Shown here one piece after another: positions 6,904 to 15,944 of a stretch of 39,093 nt of DNA (its first letter is position 1; each line of letters starts with the position of its first letter). The stretch is from Verrucomicrobiota bacterium. GTDB lineage: Bacteria > Verrucomicrobiota > Verrucomicrobiia > Chthoniobacterales > JACTMZ01. A program made the position numbers and the translations under genes. Where the stretch lies: positions 1-39,093 of the forward strand of contig JAQBWH010000017.1 of assembly GCA_027624625.1 (NCBI GenBank), given 5' to 3'. The notes under the pieces were generated by a model. The model searched no databases. It had not been told where the DNA came from and worked only from the letters and a program-made list of their open reading frames with translations.

Positions 6904-8127
6904 ATGACTAAAAACAAAGCTCTCGTCGGTAACATGGTCATCGCCCAGAGCGGTGGACCGACCATGGTGATCAACCAAAGCCTCATTGGCGCCGTCCTCG
7001 AGGCCAAGAAGCACAAGCAGATCAAGAACATCTACGGTTCCCTGCACGGTATCGCGGGCATTCTCGGGGAAAACTTCATCGACTTGGGCAAGGAAAGCGC
7101 CGCGACACTTGAAGCGGTGGCCGGAACACCTTCCTCGGCCCTCGGGTCGGTCCGCAAGAAGCCGACCAAGGACGACTGCCTTGCCATCTTTCATGTCCTG
7201 CAGAAATACGACGTCCGTTATTTCTTTTACATCGGCGGCAACGACACGGCCGAGACCACGCACATCATCAACGAGGAAGCCAAGGCGAACAATTACCTGC
7301 TGCAGTGTTTTCACATCCCGAAGACGATCGACAACGATTTGCGCGAGAACGACCACACGCCCGGATTCGGCAGCGGAGCGCGCTTTGTCGCCGAAGCCTT
7401 CATGGGTGACAACCTCGACAACCGCGCCCTGCCCGGGGTGAAGATCAACATCATCATGGGACGCCACGCCGGTTTTCTCACCGCAGCGGCGGCCCTGGCC
7501 CGCGTCCACCCCGGTGACGGGCCGCACCTCGTTTACTTGCCCGAGCGCCCGTTCGACGAAAACAAGTTCGCCAAGGACGTGGAGCGGGTCTACGCCAAAC
7601 TCGGACGTTGCGTGGTCGCCGTTTCGGAAGGTATTTGCGACAAGAACGGCACAGCGATCGCAGCCAAGCTGAGCAAGGAAGTCGATTCGCATGGCAACGT
7701 GCAGTTGAGCGGCTCCGGGGCACTCGGCGATCTGCTTTCCGGGATCATCAAAAATAAAACCAAAATTTCCCGCGTCCGGGCCGACACCTTCGGCTATCTG
7801 CAACGCTCGTTTCCAGACATGGCGTCGTACGTCGATTCAACCGAAGCCCGCGAGGTCGGCAAGCTGGCCGTGCGCCATGCCGTTGCCGCGAAGAAGCAAA
7901 GCGGTTCGGTCACAATCAACCGCAAAGCCGGCAAGAAATACGCGCCGTCCTACGGACTGGTCGAATTGCGCAAGGTCTCGAAAGACACCCGCCACATGCC
8001 CGACAAGTTCATCCACAAGGATGCCAATGACGTGACCCCGGCCTTCATCGCCTATGCGAAGCCGCTCGTGGGCAAGTTGCCGGTTATCGGGCGGTTCAAG
8101 GGTGTACGCGTCAAAAAGGTTAAGTGA
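6904..8127 (+). CDS. pfp: Pyrophosphate-dependent 6-phosphofructokinase
   Basis: The 407-residue enzyme interconverts fructose-6-phosphate and fructose-1,6-bisphosphate with PPi as phosphoryl donor, so it can run in glycolysis or gluconeogenesis. Motifs are QSGGPT (15-20), GGNDT (111-115), PKTIDNDL (139-146; Asp143 is the likely base) and GRHAGF (186-191). PPi rather than ATP use is supported by Asp114, at the position where ATP enzymes have Gly104, and by Lys140 in PKTIDND, both diagnostic in the family. The protein is longer than bacterial ATP-PFKs (about 320). It stands alone after pdxH. The DUF2237 gene converges on it 30 bp beyond its stop, and ppdK, its natural metabolic partner, is 16 kb away. 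Confidence 0.95.
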   Translation: MTKNKALVGNMVIAQSGGPTMVINQSLIGAVLEAKKHKQIKNIYGSLHGIAGILGENFIDLGKESAATLEAVAGTPSSALGSVRKKPTKDDCLAIFHVLQKYDVRYFFYIGGNDTAETTHIINEEAKANNYLLQCFHIPKTIDNDLRENDHTPGFGSGARFVAEAFMGDNLDNRALPGVKINIIMGRHAGFLTAAAALARVHPGDGPHLVYLPERPFDENKFAKDVERVYAKLGRCVVAVSEGICDKNGTAIAAKLSKEVDSHGNVQLSGSGALGDLLSGIIKNKTKISRVRADTFGYLQRSFPDMASYVDSTEAREVGKLAVRHAVAAKKQSGSVTINRKAGKKYAPSYGLVELRKVSKDTRHMPDKFIHKDANDVTPAFIAYAKPLVGKLPVIGRFKGVRVKKVK

Positions 8128-8138
8128 AACGACCGGCG

Positions 8139-8159
8139 CCGTCCTCGCCGACGGTTGTT
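8139..8159. terminator. Weak hairpin between convergent genes
   Basis: CCGTC (8139-8143) pairs with GACGG (8150-8154) across a 6-nt loop and is followed on the plus strand by TTGTT. It lies exactly between the stops of pfp and the DUF2237 gene. The stem is short and the T-run poor, so this is only a possible terminator. Confidence 0.3.
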
Positions 8160-8553
8160 AAATCGCGTGCTCTTGCAGCGCTTGGAGGGGAACAATGGCC
8201 AGCGCGGCTGCGTTGGTCGCCTCGAGGCTGACCTTCGGCGCCTTGCCGGCTTCGCAGGCTTCGAGCCAGCGACCCGCGCAGAGGCACCAGTGGTCGCCCG
8301 GCTTGAGGCCGGGGAAATCATATTGAGGGACGGGAGTGGTCAGATCGTTGCCCCGAGATTTGGAAAACTGGAGAAACTCAGCAGTCATGATCGCGCAGAC
8401 CGTGTGTGAGCCTCGGTCTTGCGAGCAGGTATTGCAGTGGCCATCGCGAAAAAAACCGGTGGCCGGCTCGAAACTGCAGGGCTGAAGCAATCCGCCGAGG
8501 ACGTTGCGGGCTGCTTCCTCCCCCTCGCCGTGTGCTAAATCGCGGACCGACAT
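8158..8553 (-). CDS. DUF2237 family protein
   Basis: The 131-residue protein matches the DUF2237 pattern along its whole length: NVLGG-L-PC (17-26), TGFFRDGHCNT (32-42), GSHTVCAIMT-EFL-FSKSRGNDL (48-71), FPGLKPGDHWCLCAGRW-EA (80-99) and LEATN-AAL (110-118). Cysteines at 26, 40, 43, 53, 90 and 92 are mostly family-conserved. The function of this family is not established. It is the last gene of a compact operon, starting 4 bp after the stop of the deoxyhypusine-synthase-like gene. This links it by context to amine or peptide metabolism, but that link is only inference. Confidence 0.9.
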   Translation of the reverse strand: MSVRDLAHGEGEEAARNVLGGLLQPCSFEPATGFFRDGHCNTCSQDRGSHTVCAIMTAEFLQFSKSRGNDLTTPVPQYDFPGLKPGDHWCLCAGRWLEACEAGKAPKVSLEATNAAALAIVPLQALQEHAI

Positions 8554-8557
8554 ATTT

Positions 8558-9529
<972 letters not shown>

Positions 9530-9533
9530 AGGA

Positions 9534-10604
9534 TCAGAGTTTGACGTGGAAGGATTCACCCGGTTTGACCGAGCGGCAGAAGGCGGCCAGCAACTTGGCC
9601 ATGGACTCGAGGTCGGCGAGGTCGATGACTTCGACTGGCGAGTGCATGTAGCGGTTGGGCAGTCCGAGTGAAGCGGTGGGAATTCCTCCGCGCTGGAGGA
9701 AAAAGGCATCGGCATCGGTGCCGGTGCGGCGCGGGTTGGCTTCGCGTTGGACCGGAATTTTTTCCTTTGCAGCCACCTCGAGGAGACGTTGCACCACGAC
9801 CGGATGATTCGAGCTGCCAAAAGAAATAACGGGACCCTTGCCGAGCCGGACATCCCCGTGCTTGGGCTTTGAGCAATTTGGAATATCGGTTCCGTGGGTC
9901 ACGTCGACCACAAGGGCCACGTCGGGGTTGAGGGCATAAGCTGCCATCGTCGCGCCATAAAGGCCGTTTTCCTCCTGTACGGTGGACACTGCGGTGACAC
10001 ATACCGCGGGCTTTTTCGCGGCCAGCTGACGCAAGGCTTCGCCGGCGGACCAGACCCCGATGCGATTGTCGCAACCGCGGGCTGCCACGCGGTTATTTCG
10101 CAGACGCTCAAATCCGTCGGCGTAGGTGATGGAGTCCCCGACCCGCGCGAATTTTTCCGCTTCCGCTTTCGACCCGGCACCGATGTCGATATACATCTCG
10201 TGCAGCTCGGGCACTTTTTTGCGGTCGTCCGGCTCTTGCAAATGAATGGCCAGCGAGCCGGTCACGCCGGAAATCGTCCCTTGGGGGCCGTGCACCTGGA
10301 CGCGTTGACCTCGGAAAAGCGCGCGGTCGATACCGCCGATTCCTTGGACGAAAAGAAAACCATCCTCATTGAGGTGCGAGACCATAAAGCCAAGCTCGTC
10401 GATATGACCGGCCAGCACGACATGCGGCCTTTTCTCCGCCCGGCCCAACCGGGCAAAGGCGTTCCCGTAAGCGTCGGTCGTGAACTCGTCGCAATGCGGT
10501 TTGACGTAGTCCGCCCACACGCGCTGCGCACCCGTCTCGAAGCCGGAGGGTGATGGTGTTTCGATCAGGTTTTTGAAGAATTTGAGCGGGGCTTTGTCCA
10601 CCAT
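9534..10604 (-). CDS. M42-family metallo-aminopeptidase
   Basis: I start at the ATG at 10604 (356 residues); a TTG at 10616 would add four. M42 dinuclear-metal enzymes form dodecameric tetrahedral aminopeptidases (TET/FrvX-like) that trim peptides in the cytoplasm. Ligand and catalytic residues are visible: GHIDELGF (His67, Asp69), CDNRIGVW (bridging Asp179), QEENGLYGA (Glu211 catalytic, Glu212 ligand), VVDVTHGTD (Asp234) and the C-terminal NRYMHSPVEV (His ligand). It is the first gene of the operon, divergent from the MATE gene with 77 bp between. A -35/-10 pair (TTGCCC-N17-CATAGT) ends only 3 nt before the ATG. If that promoter is real, translation may start at the next codon, GTG at 10601. 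Confidence 0.92.
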   Translation of the reverse strand: MVDKAPLKFFKNLIETPSPSGFETGAQRVWADYVKPHCDEFTTDAYGNAFARLGRAEKRPHVVLAGHIDELGFMVSHLNEDGFLFVQGIGGIDRALFRGQRVQVHGPQGTISGVTGSLAIHLQEPDDRKKVPELHEMYIDIGAGSKAEAEKFARVGDSITYADGFERLRNNRVAARGCDNRIGVWSAGEALRQLAAKKPAVCVTAVSTVQEENGLYGATMAAYALNPDVALVVDVTHGTDIPNCSKPKHGDVRLGKGPVISFGSSNHPVVVQRLLEVAAKEKIPVQREANPRRTGTDADAFFLQRGGIPTASLGLPNRYMHSPVEVIDLADLESMAKLLAAFCRSVKPGESFHVKL

Positions 10605-10640
10605 GACACTATGCAAAGCACAGCCATGAGGGGCAAGACC

Positions 10641-10669
10641 TCGACGCCGAAAAGTGCATCGGGCAGACT
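10641..10669 (+). promoter_or_regulatory. Possible sigma70-type promoter of the MATE gene
   Basis: TCGACG (-35), a 17-nt spacer and CAGACT (-10) end 12 nt before the ATG at 10682. The -10 is a weak match. I list it because the spacing is identical to that before pfp and tetR. Confidence 0.35.
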
Positions 10670-10681
10670 TTGTCGCCCGGC

Positions 10682-12013
10682 ATGACCTTCACCCGCACCA
10701 CCCTTCGTGAGTTACGTCCGACCCTGCGGCTGGCGGCGCCCATCACGGCCGGGCAAGTCGGGCAGATGCTCCTTGGCGTGGCGGACACCATCATGGTCGG
10801 TCACGTCGGAACCATAGCCTTGGCCGCCTGCTCTTTTGCCAATAACGTCCTGATGGTTTTTGCCATTGCCGGCTTCGGCGTGCTCACTGCGGTCTCGGTG
10901 CGGGTTTCCCACGCGCACGGGGCGGGAGCCACCGACGCGATGGCCCGCGCTTTCCATGCCGGCGTCGGGCTCTCGGTGATTGGTGGGCTGATTTGCGCGG
11001 CAGCCATGCACTTGATTTATCCTGTTTTTCACCATTTGGGGCAGGCCCCCGGTGTGGTCGATGAGGCGCGGGCCTACACGCTGATTGTCGCGTGGTCGCT
11101 CATTCCCGCCTGGCTGACCGCCTCGGCACGAAACTACCTCGAGAGCCAGTCGCGCCCGTGGCCGGCTTTTTGGATCATGTTCGGCGGCGTCGTGCTTAAT
11201 GTATTACTCAATTGGGTTATGATTTACGGCAACTTGGGAGCACCGGCCATGGGGCTGGAGGGCGCCGGATGGGCCACCCTGATCAGCCGCGTGGTGGTTA
11301 TTGGCGGCCTCATTTGGTTCCTTTTGGCCGGCCGCAGCGCACCCTCCGTACGCTGGAAAGCAAATGTCGAATGGTGGCGCGAACAATGGGCCCTGCTCAG
11401 GTTGGGCGTGCCGACGGGCTTGCAGCTGCTCAGCGAGGTCGGTGCCTTCTCTGCCGCGGCCCTGCTGATCGGACATCTCGGAGCGATCCCGCTGGCCGCG
11501 CACCAGATTGCCATCACCTGCGCGGCCACCACCTTCATGTTTCCCCTTGGTATTTCCATGGCGGCCACCGTGCGGATCGGCCAGGCGCTGGGGAGCGGCC
11601 GCACGGAGTTGCTTCGTCCGATCGGCGCGGGCGCCTGGTTGATCGGCAGCATTGTCATGACCGCCTTCACGATTGTTCTTTTCAGTTCCAGCCACCTCAT
11701 CGCGCGCGCCTTCGTGAGCGATCCGGCGGTCATTGCCATCGCGGCGCAGCTTCTCATCATCGCCGGCATTTTCCAATTGGTGGACGGAGTGCAGGTCGTC
11801 GGGTCGGGGTTGCTGCGCGGATTGCGCGATACCAAAGTCCCCATGTGGATCAATATTGTGGCCTATTGGGTCATCGCCCTGCCGTTGGGTGGGTGGTTGA
11901 CCTTCTCCCGCGGTGATGGGGCGGCGGGCATGTGGTCCGGGCTGGCGTGGGGCATCGCCTTTGCCTCGGTCTTTCTCGTGCTGCGCTTCAGGGCGAAGAC
12001 GCGCCCCGCTTGA
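10682..12013 (+). CDS. MATE-family multidrug/Na+ antiporter (NorM-like)
   Basis: The 443-residue protein fits the 12-helix MATE fold, with two related halves: the first from about 20 (PTLRLAAPITAGQVGQMLLGVADTI..GH), the second from about 240 (LRLGVPTGLQLLSEVGAFSAAALLIGHLG). Each begins with the family pattern of a Pro-containing helix followed by D/G-T-x-MVGH or its equivalent. Such proteins export cationic drugs, dyes or metabolites in exchange for Na+ or H+ across the inner membrane. The start is the ATG at 10682; a TTG at 10670 is possible but less likely. It is monocistronic, divergent from the M42 operon and convergent with metX. Substrate unknown. Confidence 0.93.
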   Translation: MTFTRTTLRELRPTLRLAAPITAGQVGQMLLGVADTIMVGHVGTIALAACSFANNVLMVFAIAGFGVLTAVSVRVSHAHGAGATDAMARAFHAGVGLSVIGGLICAAAMHLIYPVFHHLGQAPGVVDEARAYTLIVAWSLIPAWLTASARNYLESQSRPWPAFWIMFGGVVLNVLLNWVMIYGNLGAPAMGLEGAGWATLISRVVVIGGLIWFLLAGRSAPSVRWKANVEWWREQWALLRLGVPTGLQLLSEVGAFSAAALLIGHLGAIPLAAHQIAITCAATTFMFPLGISMAATVRIGQALGSGRTELLRPIGAGAWLIGSIVMTAFTIVLFSSSHLIARAFVSDPAVIAIAAQLLIIAGIFQLVDGVQVVGSGLLRGLRDTKVPMWINIVAYWVIALPLGGWLTFSRGDGAAGMWSGLAWGIAFASVFLVLRFRAKTRPA

Positions 12014-12074
12014 CCGCGGCGGCGGCATCGCGGCGACGCCGAGTAATGGTCCGCGACCAAATTATCCCTGCCAC

Positions 12075-13229
12075 TCAGTGGCTCAACGCGTAGGCGAGAT
12101 GCGGGGTGTACAGTTTCGGTTCGAGGAGAAAGCTGTCGTGTCCTTTCTCCGAGTGCACGGTAAGCCGCAAATATGGGACCCCCGCTTTCTTCAGCTCGGA
12201 GCAAATTTCCGTCTGGTAATCCGGATAAAAACAACAATCGCTGTCGATGGTGAAGACCAGATACTGCTGGTCTTTGCAGTGACCGAAAAGCGGCTGCCAG
12301 CCGGAATGTTTGGCATCCTTGTAAAGGTCGAACTGTTGCCATGCGTCGATGATGCGCAGGTAAGAGTTGGCGTCGAAGCGCCGGACAAACTTTTGTCCTT
12401 GATAAAGCATGTAGCTCTCCAGCGAGCTGGAGATGTCATACCATGGCAGGTCGCTCTCCGGCCTTACGATGTCGACGCGGGCGCGTTCTTCGATCACATC
12501 GGCATAGAGGAAGGTCTTGTGGCTGATCATGCGGGCGAGTGCCAGTCCGTGCACCGGACCCGGCGTGCCGTAGTAGTCCCCTCCCCGGAATTCGGGATCC
12601 CGAGTGATGGCGATGATTTGCTCAAGGTTGTGCATTTGCTGGAGGCCATGCGAGCGGATGCCGGTCCCGATGGTGATCACGTTCGCCACGCGGTCCGGCC
12701 AGTGCACAGCGAAGTCGAGGGCCATCATGCCGCCGAGGGAGGTCCCGACCACGGCATGAAGCATTTCGATGCCGTACTTTTCGAGCACGGGAAGTTGCGA
12801 ACGGACAATGTCATGCACGGTGACCCGCGGGAAGTGGCCGGCATAGACTTTGCCGGTGGCCGGATTGATCGAGCAAGGGCCGGTCGAACCGTAACAACCG
12901 CCGAGGTAGTTGGCGCAAATGATGAAATACTTGTTGGTATCCAAGGCACGGCCCGATCCGATGAAGCCGTCCCACCAGCCGGTGTGCAACTCCTCGGTCC
13001 AACGCCCGTCCAGCCCGGGGACATCATGGTTGCTGCCGGCGGCATGCTGGCTGCCGCTCAAGGCGTGGAAGAGGACTACGGCGTTGGAGCGGTCGGCGTT
13101 GAGCTCGCCATAGGTCTCGTAGGCTATGGTGACTACGGGCAAGGAGACGCCCCCTGCCGTAACGAAAGGATCATCCGCACTGCCGAAAGTGTGAAACTGG
13201 GTCGCGACTTTGCCGATGCCTTTGCTCAT
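12075..13229 (-). CDS. metX: Homoserine O-acetyltransferase
   Basis: The 384-residue alpha/beta-hydrolase-fold enzyme transfers acetyl from acetyl-CoA to homoserine. Signature segments are YETYGELNADRSNAV (about 37-51), HALSGSQHAAG (55-65), GWWDGFIGSGRALDT (84-98), the nucleophile elbow GTSLGGM (Ser164) and the C-terminal SEKGHDSFLLE carrying the catalytic His; the Asp is in TIDSDCCF. Acetyl rather than succinyl transfer cannot be fixed from sequence alone, but the pairing with MetY and the GWWDG region fit MetX. The ATG lies 10 bp after the metY stop, so the two genes form an operon. Sequence upstream of this ATG in the same frame is shadow of metY. Confidence 0.95.
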   Translation of the reverse strand: MSKGIGKVATQFHTFGSADDPFVTAGGVSLPVVTIAYETYGELNADRSNAVVLFHALSGSQHAAGSNHDVPGLDGRWTEELHTGWWDGFIGSGRALDTNKYFIICANYLGGCYGSTGPCSINPATGKVYAGHFPRVTVHDIVRSQLPVLEKYGIEMLHAVVGTSLGGMMALDFAVHWPDRVANVITIGTGIRSHGLQQMHNLEQIIAITRDPEFRGGDYYGTPGPVHGLALARMISHKTFLYADVIEERARVDIVRPESDLPWYDISSSLESYMLYQGQKFVRRFDANSYLRIIDAWQQFDLYKDAKHSGWQPLFGHCKDQQYLVFTIDSDCCFYPDYQTEICSELKKAGVPYLRLTVHSEKGHDSFLLEPKLYTPHLAYALSH

Positions 13230-13239
13230 GGGCAGGTGA

Positions 13240-14526
13240 CTACTTGGCCGCGGCCAAAGCCTGATCGATATCTTCGAGCAGATCGGCCGGATCTTCCAGC
13301 CCGACGGAAAGACGGATGAGTTCGGGCGAGATCCCCGCCCCGCGCTGTTGTTCCTCATTGAGTTGGGAGTGCGTGGTGGTGGCCGGATGGATGGCCAGGC
13401 TCTTGGCATCGCCCACGTTGGCTAGGTGGGAGAAAAGTTGGAGGGCTTCGATGAACTTCTTTCCGGCCGCCGCTCCCCCCTTGATGCCGAACACGACCAT
13501 GGCTCCCCCTTTGCCGTGGAGATACTTCTTGTTCAGTTCATGGTGAGGATCGTTTTTCAGCCCGGGATAACGGACCCACTCGACGTCGGGATGCTTTTGC
13601 AGGTGCGCGGCGACGACCAGCGAGTTGGCGCAGTGTTTTTCCATGCGCAGCGGCAGAGTTTCAATGCCTTGGAGGAAGAGCCACGAATTGTCCGGCGCGA
13701 TACAAGCGCCAAGGTTGCGCAGCGGGACGGTGCGCATACGCAAGATGAAGGCGAGCGGAGCGAGCGGGGCCGGCAGATCGTGGCCCCAGCGCAGACCATG
13801 GTAGCTCTTGTCCGGGTTGTCGTAGAGCGGGTGCTTTCCCCCCGCCCAGTGGAAACGGCCGCTATCGACCACCACACCGCCAATACCGGTGCCGTGGCCC
13901 CCGATCCATTTGGTCAACGAATGAATGACGATATCCGCCCCGAAATCGAGCGGTTTGGTCAGGTAGGGCGTGGAAAACGTGGCGTCGACGACCAGCGGGA
14001 TGCCATGGTCGTGGGCCACTTTCGCCACCTTTTCCAAGTCGACGACTTCAAGCGCAGGGTTGGAAACGGTTTCGACAAAAAGAGCGCGCGTTTTGTCATC
14101 GATCGCGTCGGCGAAATTTTGCGGGTCGTTTGAATCGACAAATTTCACCTTGATCCCGAGGGCCGGGAGAATGTCGCTGAATTGCGTGTAGGTGCCGCCG
14201 TAGAGGTTGCGGGCACTGACAATATTGTCGCCGGCCGAAGCAAGGTTGATGATCGAGTAGAAAACTCCGGCTGTTCCCGAGGCGACCCCCAGCCCGCCCA
14301 TTTCGGGCGCACCTTCGAGCAAGGCCACGCGCTTTTCCAGCACGTCGGTCGTGGGGTTCATCAGCCGCGTGTAAATGTTGCCCAGCTCTTTAAGGGCGAA
14401 GAGATTCGCGGCGTGCTCGGTGCTTTTGAAGACGAACGAACTGGTGCGGTAAACGGGCACCGCGCGTGACAGTGTGGTCGGATCGGGTTGTTGTCCGCCG
14501 TGGAGGCAAAGGGTGTCGAATCTCAT
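13240..14526 (-). CDS. metY: O-acetylhomoserine sulfhydrylase
   Basis: The 428-residue member of the Cys/Met-metabolism PLP family makes homocysteine directly from O-acetylhomoserine and sulfide. The opening FDTLCLHGGQQPDPTT, then YRTSSFVF and YTRLMNPT (52-59), and the PLP lysine loop HSLTKWIGGHG (Lys206) are typical. The length (about 430) and the insert around residues 220-280 separate MetY from shorter MetB/MetC/MetZ. It is first in the metY-metX operon. Upstream I see TTGACT-N18-CTATCT (14553-14582) as a possible promoter, a GGCGCGCGCC palindrome in its spacer, and no Shine-Dalgarno sequence. I could not recognise a SAM riboswitch in the upstream 190 bp. Confidence 0.95.
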   Translation of the reverse strand: MRFDTLCLHGGQQPDPTTLSRAVPVYRTSSFVFKSTEHAANLFALKELGNIYTRLMNPTTDVLEKRVALLEGAPEMGGLGVASGTAGVFYSIINLASAGDNIVSARNLYGGTYTQFSDILPALGIKVKFVDSNDPQNFADAIDDKTRALFVETVSNPALEVVDLEKVAKVAHDHGIPLVVDATFSTPYLTKPLDFGADIVIHSLTKWIGGHGTGIGGVVVDSGRFHWAGGKHPLYDNPDKSYHGLRWGHDLPAPLAPLAFILRMRTVPLRNLGACIAPDNSWLFLQGIETLPLRMEKHCANSLVVAAHLQKHPDVEWVRYPGLKNDPHHELNKKYLHGKGGAMVVFGIKGGAAAGKKFIEALQLFSHLANVGDAKSLAIHPATTTHSQLNEEQQRGAGISPELIRLSVGLEDPADLLEDIDQALAAAK

Positions 14527-14552
14527 GGCTTTTTAGTAATTTGGGTGAAAGG

Positions 14553-14582
14553 AGATAGTTTCCCCGGCGCGCGCCAAGTCAA
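14553..14582 (-). promoter_or_regulatory. Possible metY promoter with palindromic spacer
   Basis: The minus strand reads TTGACT (-35), an 18-nt spacer beginning TGGCGCGCGCCGG and CTATCT (-10), 26 nt before the metY ATG. The perfect palindrome GGCGCGCGCC inside the spacer could bind a regulator, but this is inference. Confidence 0.35.
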
Positions 14583-14661
14583 TTGCAAAGGTGGCTATGA
14601 CGCGCATTCTGCGGGGGCATTTCGGCTGCTCTGGCCGGGCATGTGGAGGTCAGCGATGGTC

Positions 14662-14689
14662 AAAAAGGTCCTACGCGGGTCTCACGACC
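14662..14689 (-). terminator. Possible terminator after the PEP-CTERM/pseudopilin cluster
   Basis: On the minus strand GGTC-GTGA-GACC forms a small GNRA-capped hairpin, followed by CGCGTAGGACC and TTTTT. It lies 26 bp after the stop of the CWC-DUF5522 gene and before the metY promoter, the right place for a terminator. The hairpin is short, and the T-run is not directly adjacent to it. Confidence 0.35.
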
Positions 14690-14715
14690 GGTGAATCAAC
14701 CCGCTCATCTTCAGC

Positions 14716-15132
14716 TCAGCCTGACCTCGACGTAGCTTGATCGACAATCGTGGCCCCGCCCGCTGAAGCTGGCTGGACGACCGATGAGCGGTAAGGGCAA
14801 TGACGGCAATTATTGCGGCAACAGTATCCCCGGCGGCGAAGGTAAGCAGCAGTGAAAACGAGGAAGCCGCCTTCAAAGTAAAAATCACCGGGCAAAACTT
14901 CAAGGTTCGGCCGGACGGCTGCTTGCTCGTGGTGGAAGGCCAAAATGCAGTTGCGGCAAATACACACTTGGTTGCGCTGATTGGGAGGCACGCGGGCCAG
15001 CAACTCCGCCGGGAGGCTCATCCCAGTGCACCAGCACCCTGCGAGGGAATCCGTCTGGCCCGAACCGCAGCCGTTCAGCTCCCCGCAAAGCGGACAGCAC
15101 GAGGCAGGATGAGGGGCCGTAGTGGAACTCAA
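14716..15132 (-). CDS. Fused cysteine-rich CWC and DUF5522 protein
   Basis: I place the start at the TTG at 15132, which overlaps the TGA of the upstream pseudopilin (TTGA), giving 138 residues. An ATG at 15192 would reach back into that gene. The first half has the CWC pattern: CCPLCG (12-17), Cys22, CWC (33-35) and CICRNC (57-62). The second half is DUF5522: PGDFYFEGGFLVFTAAYL (81-98), RRGYCC (100-105) and NCRHCPY (108-114). In other bacteria these two domains are usually neighbouring or separate small proteins; here they are one chain. The cysteines suggest zinc or metal binding in the cytoplasm, but no function is known. It is the last gene of the coupled cluster. Confidence 0.75.
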   Translation of the reverse strand: MSSTTAPHPASCCPLCGELNGCGSGQTDSLAGCWCTGMSLPAELLARVPPNQRNQVCICRNCILAFHHEQAAVRPNLEVLPGDFYFEGGFLVFTAAYLRRRGYCCRNNCRHCPYRSSVVQPASAGGATIVDQATSRSG

Positions 15133-15944
15133 GGTGCGGTCCGCGTTCTTTGTGGGTTCCAAAATCCGTTCTCCACCTCGGGACCGAACCATCCCAGATT
15201 CTCGGCCTTCGCATCGCCTCCGTGTGGGTTGTCGCCCTCTTCCCGGGCCACAGACCGCTCCGAGGTAACGCGACCGTCGCACCATGCCACCAGAGCGTGG
15301 CCGCGGAAGCGAAAATGAACAGTGGGCGAAGGACGTGAGCCGCTCGGACCTTGGCCGAAGTCCCAGAAAGGCGGTTCCGCGTAGGGGTACTCTTGCACTG
15401 ATCCGCCGGTCGCATACCCGCTAGTGGTGAACATAATGGTGGCAGCCGCGTTATGCATCTGGGCCGGGCGCGCGGCTACGCGCAGGCCTCGGGAGTCGTA
15501 GGCCCACGAAGGGGTGCCGCCGATATAAGAAGCGTTGTAGCCGTAACCACCGCAGCCCGACTCGAAGGAGTTTTCCCCACGAGTCAATGCTTGGAAAAGC
15601 GGACAGATGCCGACTTTCTTTGACTTGCCAAGATATTCGGCGAGCAGACCACATGCCGGATCGAAGGGCTGGGAGGAGGATGCCCTTGCTCCATGCCAGC
15701 GCCGGTTGTTGCGGCGATCGTCGGCCGGACAATAGCTGCCGTGGTCGGAGGCATAGCTCTGGTTGGCAACGACGAGTTGGCGCAAATTGGAAATGCTTTG
15801 TCCCATCTGCGAACTTTCTGTGGCGGCCTCGAGAGCGGGTAACAAAAGGACAGCGAGCACGGCGAGCACCGCAACAACAACAACCAACTCAACCAAGGTT
15901 ATCCCTTGCTCGCGATGTTTGAAATGTTGCCCCGAAAGTTTCAT
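15129..15944 (-). CDS. Type II secretion/type IV pilin-like pseudopilin
   Basis: The 271-residue protein begins with a basic leader ending in Gly14, followed by ITLVELVVVVAVLAVLAVL, the class III prepilin signal. Cleavage between Gly14 and Ile15 would expose a methylatable N-terminus, with Glu19 at position +5. A hydrophobic assembly helix follows. The remainder resembles the large verrucomicrobial/planctomycete pseudopilins: NLRQLVVANQSYASDHGSYCPAD after the helix and a C-terminal AWCDGRV. The His of the usual H-x9-DG signature is Phe here. The ATG shares a base with the stop of the upstream secreted-protein gene (TGATG). No prepilin peptidase or secretion ATPase is in the window. Confidence 0.88.
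   Translation of the reverse strand: MKLSGQHFKHREQGITLVELVVVVAVLAVLAVLLLPALEAATESSQMGQSISNLRQLVVANQSYASDHGSYCPADDRRNNRRWHGARASSSQPFDPACGLLAEYLGKSKKVGICPLFQALTRGENSFESGCGGYGYNASYIGGTPSWAYDSRGLRVAARPAQMHNAAATIMFTTSGYATGGSVQEYPYAEPPFWDFGQGPSGSRPSPTVHFRFRGHALVAWCDGRVTSERSVAREEGDNPHGGDAKAENLGWFGPEVENGFWNPQRTRTAP

Noticed and set aside
10599..10613. Leaderless GTG start for the M42 peptidase one codon after the ATG
   Set aside because: It depends wholly on an unproven -10 match; the ATG at 10604 is kept as the start.
14527..14715. SAM riboswitch upstream of metY
   Set aside because: I looked for SAM-I and SAM-II type cores on the minus strand and found none. A covariance-model search would settle this.
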